A stretch of DNA of 17,531 nucleotides from Legionellaceae bacterium (GTDB lineage Bacteria > Pseudomonadota > Gammaproteobacteria > Legionellales > Legionellaceae): assembly GCA_947504795.1 (NCBI GenBank), contig CANNJG010000023.1, forward strand, positions 1-17,531, written 5' to 3'. Each line of letters starts with the position of its first letter. Position 1 is the stretch's first letter. Positions 1 to 7,538 of the stretch are shown here, piece after piece. Position numbers and translations under genes: made by a program. The notes beneath the pieces were generated by a model. It was not told the origin of the DNA. It saw nothing but the letters and a program-made list of their open reading frames with translations, and did not search any database.

Positions 1-63
1 CGTTTGCTGCTAGCTGAATATTCTATCAATGAGCAAAATGCGATAATAGTTCGTTCTCATTAA
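1..63 (+). CDS. C-terminal tail of an upstream gene (partial)
   Basis: The first 20 codons of the window are open in frame 1 and end at TAA (61-63); the other two plus-strand frames hit stops within the first 17 bases. The stop is only 9 bp before the next start, matching the tight packing of the genes that follow, so this is probably the end of the preceding operon gene. The tail (ending ...AIIVRSH) is too short to assign a family. Its last bases overlap the ribosome binding site of the next gene. Confidence 0.5.
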   Translation, partial: RLLLAEYSINEQNAIIVRSH

Positions 64-72
64 AGGATTTAT

Positions 73-1743
73 GTGCAGATTATTATTCCTATGTCAGGCT
101 TTGGAGAGCGATTTCGTCAAGCTGGGTATGATGTTCCTAAGCCACTGATTGAAATTGGTGGTAAGCCGATTATTGCGCATGTCATAGATATGTTCCCTAG
201 CGAGCAGGATTTTATTTTTATCTGCAACCAGGACCACCTTACTAATCCAGATTACCGAATGGAGTCAATCCTTCGGCAGTACTGTCCGACAGGCCGTATC
301 ATTGGCATACCTGCGCACAAGCTTGGACCAATTCACGCGGTACAGCAAGTTGAACACTTGATTGATTTCGATTGCCCAGTTGTAGTTAACTACTGTGATT
401 TTACTTGCTACTGGGATTGGCATCACTTCAAAGAATTCGTTGCCAAGGCTAAATGTGTTGGAGCCATACCTTCCTACAAAGGTTTTCATCCTCACACGCT
501 AGGTAGCACCAATTACGCTTACATGCGTGAAATCAATGGCTGGGTTAAGGATATTCAAGAAAAGCAACCCTTCACCAACAATCGTATGGAAGAGTTTGCC
601 TCTAGCGGAACCTACTACTTCGCATCAGGCAAAATCATGAGCGAAGCCTTTCATACGACTATGGATCAGAATTTAAATATTAAAGGTGAGTACTACGTCA
701 GTCTAGCCTACAAATCCTTGCTCGCAGAAAATCGTCCTGTGGCTGTTTATCCGCTTCAGCATTTCATGCAGTGGGGGACACCTGAGGATGTTGCTGAATA
801 CAATAATTGGTCATCAGCGTTTAACCGCCTGATAAAAGAAGAAAACGCACGGCCTGCTCCAAAGGGATCACTAGTAATTCCAATGGCAGGATTGGGACAG
901 CGTTTTGTCAATGAAGGCTATAGTGTCACCAAGCCTCTTATTTCCGTATCTGGGAAGCCGATGGTAACGCAGGCTACATATGATTTGCCTGCTGCAGTTC
1001 ATCACGTTTTCGTTCTGCGAAATGATATGCCGGGTTATCAGGAAATCACTGCCAATCTCAAACACACTTATCCAGAGGCGGTAATTGAAACTATACCCGC
1101 AGTCACAGATGGTCAGGCCTGCACAGCCTTAATTGGACTGCAAGCACTTGAGTGCGCAATTGGGAGCGTGCCTACTCCTGTAACTTTCGGCGCCTGTGAT
1201 AATGGTGCATTATACGATGCCAAAGCGTTTCAGAGTTTGGTGGACAACCCTGATGTCGATGTTATTGTATGGGGTGTTCGCGGACATGCCAATGCTATGC
1301 GTCATCCAGAAATGTTCGGATGGATTGATGAAAAGAAAGGCCGGATTCTACGAATCTCCGTTAAAACTTCGCTTGAGTCGCCTGCTACTGACCCAATCAT
1401 TCTTGGCACTTTCACATTCCGTCGTACGGAAGATTTTCACCGAGTCGTAGAACGTTTAATTGCTCATGATGGACGAGTTAACGGTGAGTTTTATATTGAT
1501 TCGTGCATCAATGATGCTATTGAGCTTGGCTTGCGCTGTTATTTGTTTGAGGTAGACAACTTCATGTCTTGGGGTACGCCCAATGATTTGCGTACCTTCG
1601 AATACTGGCAGTCGTGTTTTCACAAGTGGACTAATCATCCCTATCGCTTAGAACTAGACAGTCGAATCCCCAATGACGCACTTCATGTACTAGAAGAAGT
1701 CTATCACGCGATACATCCAGAATTTTTGGGTACTTACGCATGA
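73..1743 (+). CDS. Tandem (double-domain) sugar-phosphate nucleotidyltransferase
   Basis: A 556-residue protein made of two complete NTP_transferase (Rossmann-like nucleotidyltransferase) copies, residues about 1-247 and 266-515. Each copy has the glycine-rich NTP-binding loop plus lysine (GFGERFRQAGYDVPKPL at 9-25; GLGQRFVNEGYSVTKPL at 273-289), a likely metal Asp (D109 in NYCDF; D376 in GACDN), and the same closing block (MQWGTPED at 232; MSWGTPND at 498). Both active sites look intact. Single-domain relatives activate sugar or alditol phosphates, several using CTP; which NTP and substrate are used here is unknown. The start is GTG at 73, chosen because AAAGGA (62-67) lies 5 bases upstream; an ATG at 71 is in another frame. 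The stop overlaps the next gene's ATG. Family assignment is firm; substrate is not. Confidence 0.88.
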   Translation: MQIIIPMSGFGERFRQAGYDVPKPLIEIGGKPIIAHVIDMFPSEQDFIFICNQDHLTNPDYRMESILRQYCPTGRIIGIPAHKLGPIHAVQQVEHLIDFDCPVVVNYCDFTCYWDWHHFKEFVAKAKCVGAIPSYKGFHPHTLGSTNYAYMREINGWVKDIQEKQPFTNNRMEEFASSGTYYFASGKIMSEAFHTTMDQNLNIKGEYYVSLAYKSLLAENRPVAVYPLQHFMQWGTPEDVAEYNNWSSAFNRLIKEENARPAPKGSLVIPMAGLGQRFVNEGYSVTKPLISVSGKPMVTQATYDLPAAVHHVFVLRNDMPGYQEITANLKHTYPEAVIETIPAVTDGQACTALIGLQALECAIGSVPTPVTFGACDNGALYDAKAFQSLVDNPDVDVIVWGVRGHANAMRHPEMFGWIDEKKGRILRISVKTSLESPATDPIILGTFTFRRTEDFHRVVERLIAHDGRVNGEFYIDSCINDAIELGLRCYLFEVDNFMSWGTPNDLRTFEYWQSCFHKWTNHPYRLELDSRIPNDALHVLEEVYHAIHPEFLGTYA

Positions 1744-2144
1744 TTAGGCGCGAGTTAACTATATTCCTTATCGTCGGCTCGATGACTGTATTACTTGATT
1801 ATCTGACCTATCGCAGCTTGATTTGGATTGAGTTAATGAATGTCGACATGGCAAAAGCAACAAGCTTCCTTGTAGGAACAATTTTCGCTTATTTTGCAAA
1901 TCGCTTCTGGACTTTTAGCCACGAACTAAATGTATCAGGCAGCGTATGGCGTTTTATCTTTTTGTATACAGCAACCTTAGGCGCTAATGTATTAGTGAAC
2001 TCGCTAGCGCTAGAGTTGCTTGATGGTGCTTCTGTGGCAATCCAAATATCTTTCCTGTTAGCTACAGGAGTTTCGGCTTGCCTCAACTTTGTTGGCATGA
2101 AGTACTTTGTGTTCACGTCCAGATCAGATTTGGAGCTGCTATGA
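1740..2144 (+). CDS. GtrA-like membrane protein
   Basis: A 134-residue, four-helix membrane protein of the GtrA family. It shows the usual pattern: an early VG....LDY segment in helix 1, then FLVGTIFAYFANRFWTF, the family hallmark at the end of helix 2, and two more hydrophobic helices. GtrA proteins are thought to help flip undecaprenyl-phosphate-linked sugars across the inner membrane, usually next to a GT2 enzyme that loads the sugar onto the lipid and a GT-C enzyme that transfers it. Exactly that arrangement follows here. The start ATG (1740) overlaps the previous stop by 4 bp (ATGA), and the stop overlaps the next start in the same way, so the three genes are probably translationally coupled. 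Confidence 0.88.
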   Translation: MIRRELTIFLIVGSMTVLLDYLTYRSLIWIELMNVDMAKATSFLVGTIFAYFANRFWTFSHELNVSGSVWRFIFLYTATLGANVLVNSLALELLDGASVAIQISFLLATGVSACLNFVGMKYFVFTSRSDLELL

Positions 2145-2836
2145 AATTTTCACTTGTTATCCCCTGCTATAATGAATCAGCCAATCTTCCTTTGTTATTA
2201 GAGCGTTGCAAGGTGATGACTAGTCGACCAGATTTTGAAGTAATACTAGTTGATAATGGATCAACCGACAACAGCCCTGAAGTATTACTAAATTTATTAC
2301 CAATGTATTCGGGCTGCCGAAGTGTGCGTGTCGACCAAAATCAGGGTTACGGATATGGTATTTTAACAGGACTTAGAGCCGCAAAAGGCGAAATTCTTGG
2401 TTGGACCCATGCCGATATGCAGACGGACCCACAAGATGCACTAAAAAGTCTTAGTTTATTTGATAGTTATGGGCCAAACATTTTAGTAAAGGGACGACGC
2501 TATGGTCGTCCAATTTCTGATGTTTTTTTTACTTTCGGAATGAGTATTTTTGAAACAATTCTATTGGGTAAGCCATTGTGGGATATAAATGCTCAGCCGA
2601 CTATGTTTTCTCGTAAGTTCTTTGAATCTTGGTATTCTCCACCTGAGGATTTTTCGCTCGATCTTTACGCCTATTATCAAGCTCAATTACAAGCACTTAG
2701 GGTATGTCGGATATCGGTTAAATTTGGTGAAAGAGTTCATGGTGTATCACACTGGAACATTAACTGGGTTGCGAAATGGAAGTTTATTTGTAGAACTGTA
2801 CTTTTTAGTCTTAAGCTAAGAAAGGATCTATTTTGA
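2141..2836 (+). CDS. GT2 glycosyltransferase (DPM1/GtrB-like)
   Basis: A 231-residue GT-A fold glycosyltransferase. It opens with SLVIPCYNE, has the nucleotide-sugar block VDNGSTD (37-43) and a metal-binding acidic site in THADMQTDP (D92), followed by KGRRYGR. This resembles polyprenyl-phosphate hexose synthases of the dolichol-phosphate-mannose type, but without the C-terminal membrane helices of typical GtrB; the adjacent GtrA protein may provide the membrane anchor. The start is ATG at 2141, which overlaps the gtrA-like stop (ATGA) and has GGAG at 2132-2135; an upstream in-frame ATG at 2078 lies inside the previous gene and is unlikely. It probably loads a sugar onto undecaprenyl phosphate; donor unknown. 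Confidence 0.86.
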   Translation: MKFSLVIPCYNESANLPLLLERCKVMTSRPDFEVILVDNGSTDNSPEVLLNLLPMYSGCRSVRVDQNQGYGYGILTGLRAAKGEILGWTHADMQTDPQDALKSLSLFDSYGPNILVKGRRYGRPISDVFFTFGMSIFETILLGKPLWDINAQPTMFSRKFFESWYSPPEDFSLDLYAYYQAQLQALRVCRISVKFGERVHGVSHWNINWVAKWKFICRTVLFSLKLRKDLF

Positions 2837-3429
2837 ACAAATTAATCGTCTCGAAAGCATTTTTTGGTGGGGCAATTTGTTTCTTAATAATTTTATCTTT
2901 TAAAGTATTTTTTATATCGAAATTTGCCGTTGATATACCTTGGAGTGATCAGTGGGACGGCGAATTAGAACTTCTATATCTCAAAGATACACTATCTTTT
3001 AACGATTTATGGATGCAGGCAAATGAACATCATATTGTTCTTACGAAGATACTAAATATATTATCATTTAGGATGTCAAATCAGAGTTTCAATCAAATTA
3101 ATGCACTTTATCTACAATCTATAATTTTTGCTTTGAGTATTGCAGTAATTTCATATGTCTTTATTAAAAATAAGGTCATGCCAGTGCGTATTGCAATGCT
3201 TTTATTATTATTCATTCCAGCATTTGATTGGGAAAATATATATTGGAGCTATCAAAGTCAAGTTTATTTCTCTGTTCTATTTGGAATTATAGGTTGCTAT
3301 TTATGCAGCAAAGAGAAAATTAATTTATTTCAAATTTTATTTCTTACTTTAATTGCTGGTTTATCAAATGCTGCAGCTCTTTACATTCCTATTATGGCTG
3401 CTTTTTCTATAACATTCCAATTAAGGTAG
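2833..3429 (+). CDS. GT-C-like membrane glycosyltransferase, N-terminal half (gene cut by amber codon)
   Basis: First 198 residues of a polytopic membrane protein. After helix 1 there is a predicted periplasmic loop with WSDQWDGE (D39, D42) and ANEHH (E65, H66), an acidic/EH arrangement seen in bacterial GT-C-type membrane proteins of polysaccharide loci. The frame ends at TAG (3427-3429), but the same frame stays open directly after it to 4131, so this is one gene of 432 codons plus stop with a single internal amber. The start is TTG (2833), overlapping the previous stop as TTGA, with AGAAAGGA just upstream. The region is strikingly AT-rich compared with neighbours, suggesting separate origin. 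It would complete a GtrA-GT2-GT-C trio if intact. Confidence 0.7.
   Translation: MNKLIVSKAFFGGAICFLIILSFKVFFISKFAVDIPWSDQWDGELELLYLKDTLSFNDLWMQANEHHIVLTKILNILSFRMSNQSFNQINALYLQSIIFALSIAVISYVFIKNKVMPVRIAMLLLLFIPAFDWENIYWSYQSQVYFSVLFGIIGCYLCSKEKINLFQILFLTLIAGLSNAAALYIPIMAAFSITFQLR
3427..3429 (+). other. In-frame amber stop splitting one gene
   Basis: A single TAG lies between two open stretches that share the same reading frame (2833-3426 and 3430-4131). The codons after it read NKIAKYQFVFCLFLSFF, which continues the hydrophobic character without a break. A CAG-to-TAG change would explain it. Confidence 0.8.
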
Positions 3430-3462
3430 AATAAGATAGCTAAGTACCAGTTCGTATTCTGT

Positions 3463-4131
3463 TTGTTCTTGTCCTTTTTTAGTTATAAGTTATTTGCTGC
3501 TCAAACTCCTTGGCATGATCAGTATAAAGCTAATTCGTTAGAAACATTGACAACCTCAAGTATAAAATATTTAGCATGGCCAGAAAATGCTGGATGGCTT
3601 TTATGGGTTTTGCTAGCATCAATTTCGTTAGTGACAGCTTTTCATATGTATAAAAATGATAAAAAAGTTGAACCGCTTGAGAGATTTGGTTTATTTTTAG
3701 CTGCATGGTTTTTTTTATTTTTGCTATCAACGATATATTCTCGCGCACTCTTTATGGTTGTACCAGTTCGTTATTACACATATTACTTGGTATTTGGTTG
3801 CACGGCTTTGCTCTGTTTTCGTTTTAATCTTGCGCCACTTATTAGAAACTCTGTAATGATTTTTATTCTAATTTTGTACTTAGTCACTTTGGAAGAAACA
3901 TACACCCAATGGTGTAATTATTCTTTAGAGAAGAATGCTTATCGTAATAACTTTATAGAAACTCTTATCATAGCTAAAAATAATCAAAATGCTCCCAATG
4001 AATTTATTCTGGAAAACTTAAAGAAATTACCGCTTCCATATGCTGGTTATCCAAACTACGATGTCCCCCTTAGGGTAATTCGTAATCCAAAAACATGGAA
4101 AATGTTTAATTACATGATTGAAAAAGGATAA
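3463..4131 (+). CDS. GT-C-like membrane glycosyltransferase, C-terminal half (after amber codon)
   Basis: The C-terminal 222-234 residues of the protein begun at 2833, in the same frame after the TAG at 3427-3429. It carries further membrane helices, then a soluble tail of about 70 residues (from EETYTQW onward). The first possible restart is TTG at 3463, but no clear Shine-Dalgarno precedes it, so independent translation is doubtful. Treat 2833-4131 as one interrupted gene: a pseudogene, a suppressed amber or a sequence error. The stop at 4129-4131 is 3 bases before the next start. Function is inferred only from position after the GtrA and GT2 genes and from the membrane topology. Confidence 0.65.
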   Translation: MFLSFFSYKLFAAQTPWHDQYKANSLETLTTSSIKYLAWPENAGWLLWVLLASISLVTAFHMYKNDKKVEPLERFGLFLAAWFFLFLLSTIYSRALFMVVPVRYYTYYLVFGCTALLCFRFNLAPLIRNSVMIFILILYLVTLEETYTQWCNYSLEKNAYRNNFIETLIIAKNNQNAPNEFILENLKKLPLPYAGYPNYDVPLRVIRNPKTWKMFNYMIEKG

Positions 4132-4134
4132 AAA

Positions 4135-4740
4135 TTGAATATCATTTTACATCGTCGAAATACCCTTAAGGATCTTATTGCTACACCTAAAAACTATGGA
4201 GTAGAAGTTGACATCCGGAGTTTTGGTGAAAAACTAATCATCCATCATGATCCTTATGTTGATGGTGAGTCTTTTGAAGAGTGGATAACGGCCTATCAGC
4301 ATGGAACATTAATTCTCAATGTTAAGGAAGAAGGACTTGAACAACGATTGATTAGAATCATGGCCTCGAAAGGCATTAACGATTATTTTTTTCTAGATCA
4401 ATCATTCCCGTTTCTGGTGAAATGGGCAAATGCAGGTGAGCATCGTAGTGCTGTCCGTGTATCGGAATTTGAAACGATTGAAACGGCCCTGACTTTGGGG
4501 GGCAAAGTGAATTGGATTTGGGTAGACTGTTTTAACTATTTTCCGCTTAGTAACGAAGACGCACAGCGCCTTAAAAATGCGGGTTTTAAGCTTTGTCTTG
4601 TTTCCCCAGAATTGCAGGGGCGTGATGCAGAAAAAGAAATTCCCCTGCTAGTTAAACTTCTTGGTGAGCGTGGTATCAAAGCGGATGCTGTCTGCACTAA
4701 ACGCCTAGATTTGTGGGAAAAATCGGATGGGTGTTCATGA
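4135..4740 (+). CDS. GDPD-like (PI-PLC/GDPD superfamily) phosphodiesterase
   Basis: A 201-residue cytoplasmic TIM-barrel type protein. The GDPD pattern is visible: HR at 6-7, E24 and D26 in GVEVDIRSFG, and HHDP at 37-40 with the probable catalytic His. The later strand usually carrying E-x-K reads LILNVKEEG, so an Asn stands where most family members have a metal-binding Glu. At about 200 residues it is shorter than typical GlpQ/UgpQ. No signal peptide is seen. The start is TTG at 4135, with AAAAAGGA at 4121-4128 as ribosome binding site; the stop overlaps the next gene (ATGA). Embedded in a polysaccharide operon, it may act on a phosphodiester-linked intermediate rather than in lipid catabolism; this is inference. 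Confidence 0.75.
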   Translation: MNIILHRRNTLKDLIATPKNYGVEVDIRSFGEKLIIHHDPYVDGESFEEWITAYQHGTLILNVKEEGLEQRLIRIMASKGINDYFFLDQSFPFLVKWANAGEHRSAVRVSEFETIETALTLGGKVNWIWVDCFNYFPLSNEDAQRLKNAGFKLCLVSPELQGRDAEKEIPLLVKLLGERGIKADAVCTKRLDLWEKSDGCS

Positions 4741-5729
4741 AAAAACTGTATCTAAATCCACTATTTTTAGTAGGACTTACAATCCGCCTAGGGCTGATAT
4801 TTGCAATGGCGCCTCTTGCAGTAAGCGACTGGTATGTGCCGTTTCTTGATGCAAGTACAGCTTATTTTACAATGGATCCATGGTCAGCCTGGTTGAGTCG
4901 AGGGGGTGTTCCTCTTGCGTTCCCTTACGGGTATGCCATGTGGTTGGCTTTTTTGCCGTTGACAATTGGCGCAAAACTTATTGGTTTACCTTTGTCGCTT
5001 GGTTATGGGTTCACACTCTTGGCTGCTGATTTTGCGTTGCTGTTGTTATTTCGCAAGATGATACCCGGACGTGATCGTCTGATGTTGGTGGCTTACTGGC
5101 TATCGCCAATCGTGATGCTCGCCAGTTATGGCTTGGGGCTTAACGATTTGATTCCAGTACTATTACTCACATTGTCGTTATATTTTACCCGAAAGTTACA
5201 ATTACAGTTTGCTGGTGTTGCATGTGTCGCTGCGATTTCTGCTAAATTGAGCATGGTATTGGCATTGCCATTTTTCTTGATTTATCTGTTCAATAATCGT
5301 GCATTAAGACAGGTTTTACCTCAATTTTTAAATGGATTACTCTTAGGAGGAGTGTTCCTTGCCTTGCCTTTCATTTTTTCTGGTAGCGGTTTGCAAATGT
5401 TATTTAGTAATCCGGAAATGGGAAAGGTGTATGGCCTAGCCATCAACCTTGGCGGAAATATCCTGATCTATCTTGTCCCGCTATTCTACTTTGTGACCCT
5501 CTATATGGTTTGGCGTGTACGACGTCTCAATTATGATTTATTCTATGCTACTTTGGGGGATGGCTTTTCTTTTTGTTGTGCTGATGACACCTGCTTCTCC
5601 AGGATGGTTTGTCTGGGCTATACCATTATTGGTGACCTATCAGGCCATGAGTGGAAAAATTGCAATAGCCTTGACAGGGGTTTTTTCAAGTTTGTATGTG
5701 CTAAGCAGTTTGCTCGCGACCCCCATTAA
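4737..5729 (+). CDS. GT-C-like membrane protein (frameshifted N-terminal part of a fusion)
   Basis: About 274 genuine residues of a polytopic membrane protein, followed by some 56 out-of-frame residues. The genuine part starts MKKLYLNPLFLVGL, has FLDASTAYF and FPYGYAMW in the first loops and AYWLSPIVMLASYGLGLND further on, similar in layout to PIG-M-like GT-C mannosyltransferases. After the G5 run at 5555-5559 the text turns Cys-rich and polar (FCCADDTCFSRM), while the +1 frame continues with hydrophobic helices. Dropping one G gives a 683-residue protein ending at 6789. The start is ATG at 4737, overlapping the previous stop by 4 bp; GGATGGG lies just upstream. Probably a lipid-linked-sugar transferase; acceptor and donor unknown. 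Confidence 0.7.
   Translation: MKKLYLNPLFLVGLTIRLGLIFAMAPLAVSDWYVPFLDASTAYFTMDPWSAWLSRGGVPLAFPYGYAMWLAFLPLTIGAKLIGLPLSLGYGFTLLAADFALLLLFRKMIPGRDRLMLVAYWLSPIVMLASYGLGLNDLIPVLLLTLSLYFTRKLQLQFAGVACVAAISAKLSMVLALPFFLIYLFNNRALRQVLPQFLNGLLLGGVFLALPFIFSGSGLQMLFSNPEMGKVYGLAINLGGNILIYLVPLFYFVTLYMVWRVRRLNYDLFYATLGDGFSFCCADDTCFSRMVCLGYTIIGDLSGHEWKNCNSLDRGFFKFVCAKQFARDPH
5555..5559 (+). other. G5 tract with apparent +1 frameshift
   Basis: The coding frame before this run (…YATLG) and the coding frame after it (MAFLFVVLM…) differ by one base. Removing one G joins both without stop. Five Gs is short for a phase-variable tract, so an indel or sequencing error is the simplest reading. Confidence 0.7.
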
Positions 5730-6789
5730 AATTCTTAGCATTGGCCAGCTTAATATCGTCGATGCATTTCATCTTTCTAATCAACTTAGTAACCATGCCG
5801 CGTCCTTTTTACATACGGCTATGGTCGCGACAGGCATTATTCTTGTAATGCGTATTTGGCGAGAAACTGTCAGTCGCAACGACTATTTCCGCCTTAGCCG
5901 AAAACCCTTTGTAATTGGCATTGCTGGTGATTCTGGGGCAGGTAAAGATACCTTTTCTGACGCTATTAAGGGTTTGTTTGGCAGCCATTCAGTCACAACT
6001 TTGTCAGGTGACGATTACCACCTTTGGGACCGTCAAAAGCCAATGTGGCAAGTAATGACGCACCTAAATCCTATGGCCAACGACCTTGAGAGATTTGCAA
6101 ATGACTTAGTTGCACTAACAGATGGTAAGAGCATCCAGTCAAAGCGCTACGAGCATAAAACTGGGCGTATGAGTCGTCCTTTCAGTATTAAGAGTAATGA
6201 TATTATTGTTGCTAGCGGTTTGCATGCGCTCTACCTCCCAATTCTTCGTGAGTGTTACAACCTCAGCGTTTATTTAGACATAGACGAAAATCTACGCCGA
6301 CATTTCAAACTGCAAAGAGATGTTCATATACGTGGCCATGTAGTTGAAAGTGTGCTTTCTGCATTCGATATTCGGGAACCAGATTCAGCGCGTTTTATAA
6401 GGCCACAAGCTTCTCATGCTAACCTTGTTTTATCCCTGCAGCCAATTCATCCTCGTGTTCTGGAAGATTTAGATGAAAAACAGCCCCTGCGTTTCAAGCT
6501 CGTGGCACGTTCTCATCACGGAATCAATGAGCTTTCCTTGACCAGAGTGCTTGTGGGCGTCTGTGGGCTACACGTCGATATGCTGGTCAATAGCGATTCT
6601 TCTGAGATTGAGCTTAGGATCGAAGGTGATACCTCTGCGCAGGATATTGCGCTAGCGGCGCAGATGATTTGTCCTCGAATTTTCGAGTTTCTGGATATAC
6701 ATCCCAAATGGCAAGATGGAGTCATGGGTTTGATGCAGTTGATCACCTTATCTCACATCAACCAAGCACTTACAAAGCGGTTCATATGA
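5560..6789 (+). CDS. Membrane segment plus uridine kinase/phosphoribulokinase-type kinase (C-terminal part of fusion)
   Basis: From ATG 5560 this frame encodes 409 residues. About 115 residues carry three or four hydrophobic helices that finish the membrane domain begun at 4737. A soluble P-loop kinase follows: Walker A GDSGAGKDT encoded at 5926-5952, then LSGDDYHLWDR, an Asp-rich block corresponding to the substrate site of the uridine kinase/phosphoribulokinase family, then YEHKTGRMSRPF, VASGLHALY and YLDIDENLRRHFKLQRD. A further C-terminal 100 residues contain RFKLVARSHHGI. An in-frame GTG at 5515 exists but precedes the frame-shift point and would add out-of-frame residues. The kinase probably phosphorylates a small hydroxylated substrate such as a sugar or polyol. 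Fusion of such a kinase to a GT-C membrane domain is unusual. The stop overlaps the next ATG. Confidence 0.78.
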   Translation: MAFLFVVLMTPASPGWFVWAIPLLVTYQAMSGKIAIALTGVFSSLYVLSSLLATPIKILSIGQLNIVDAFHLSNQLSNHAASFLHTAMVATGIILVMRIWRETVSRNDYFRLSRKPFVIGIAGDSGAGKDTFSDAIKGLFGSHSVTTLSGDDYHLWDRQKPMWQVMTHLNPMANDLERFANDLVALTDGKSIQSKRYEHKTGRMSRPFSIKSNDIIVASGLHALYLPILRECYNLSVYLDIDENLRRHFKLQRDVHIRGHVVESVLSAFDIREPDSARFIRPQASHANLVLSLQPIHPRVLEDLDEKQPLRFKLVARSHHGINELSLTRVLVGVCGLHVDMLVNSDSSEIELRIEGDTSAQDIALAAQMICPRIFEFLDIHPKWQDGVMGLMQLITLSHINQALTKRFI

Positions 6790-7538
6790 TACAAATTTAT
6801 TCGCAAGAGCGATTTAATTGCCTACCAGACGCCATACTTTTTGATACTGACAATACTTTGTATTCATATGGTCCGGCTCACGAAGCAGCACAGCGAGCTG
6901 TGCGAGAAAAAGTAGTCAACACTTTCTCAATCAAGCCTGAGGACTTTGACAAAGCTTTCAAAGAAGCCCGGCAGCAAGTTAAGACTCGACTTAAACACAC
7001 AGCCTCTTCGCATAGCCGTCTTTTATATATGCAGCGAATGCTTGAAATTATGGGGCTTGGTTCCCAGGTTCTACTTGCATTGGACTTTGAACAAACTTAT
7101 TGGCGAACATTTCTTAGCAATGCCGTGCTGTTTGATGAGGTGAAAGAACTCTTAGATGACTTGCGTCTTCTCGGTGTTCCAACAGCCATTGTTACTGATC
7201 TCACAGCTCAGATTCAGTTCCGTAAGATAGTGTACTTTGGGCTAGACCATTACTTCGACTACATTGTGACAAGTGAGGAGGCTGTTTTTGACAAGCCACA
7301 TGAAGCTCCATTTCAAATTGCGATAGAAAAAATGCGCCCTAAAGGAGAATGTATTTGGATGATTGGGGATAATCCTGTTAACGATATTCGTGGAGGTCGT
7401 GAAAAAATTAATGCGGTAACTTTGCAAAAGATTCACGAAGGCACAAAGCTTGGTACGGGTGAAAATGCTCCGCATGCTTCCTTTAATGAGTTTGGTGAAG
7501 TGAGGCGCCTGATTGCTCGCCTTGGAGATGTAGTATGA
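6786..7538 (+). CDS. HAD-superfamily phosphatase
   Basis: A 250-residue haloacid dehalogenase-like hydrolase. Motif I is FDTDNTLY with nucleophile D20 and acid/base D22; motif II is AIVTD; motif III lysine is in VFDKPHEAPF; motif IV is GDNPVNDIRGG. A helical cap of about 80 residues sits between motifs I and II, as in class C1 HAD enzymes. It most likely removes phosphate from a sugar or polyol phosphate made by the neighbouring kinase and aldolase; the substrate cannot be predicted. The start is ATG 6786, chosen because it overlaps the preceding stop (ATGA); the longer in-frame start at 6669 lies deep inside the kinase gene. The stop overlaps the aldolase start. Confidence 0.85.
   Translation: MIQIYSQERFNCLPDAILFDTDNTLYSYGPAHEAAQRAVREKVVNTFSIKPEDFDKAFKEARQQVKTRLKHTASSHSRLLYMQRMLEIMGLGSQVLLALDFEQTYWRTFLSNAVLFDEVKELLDDLRLLGVPTAIVTDLTAQIQFRKIVYFGLDHYFDYIVTSEEAVFDKPHEAPFQIAIEKMRPKGECIWMIGDNPVNDIRGGREKINAVTLQKIHEGTKLGTGENAPHASFNEFGEVRRLIARLGDVV

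Noticed and set aside
1196..1450. 84-codon plus-strand frame inside the nucleotidyltransferase gene, and other antisense or offset frames over genes
   Set aside because: They overlap genes with firm family motifs and show no motif of their own.
5515..5559. GTG 5515 as start of the kinase part
   Set aside because: It lies before the frame switch; the first 15 codons are the out-of-phase reading of the membrane domain.
5550..5562. Programmed ribosomal frameshift or phase-variable tract
   Set aside because: A +1 shift would be needed, no typical slippery heptamer or stimulatory element is evident, and five Gs is short for phase variation.
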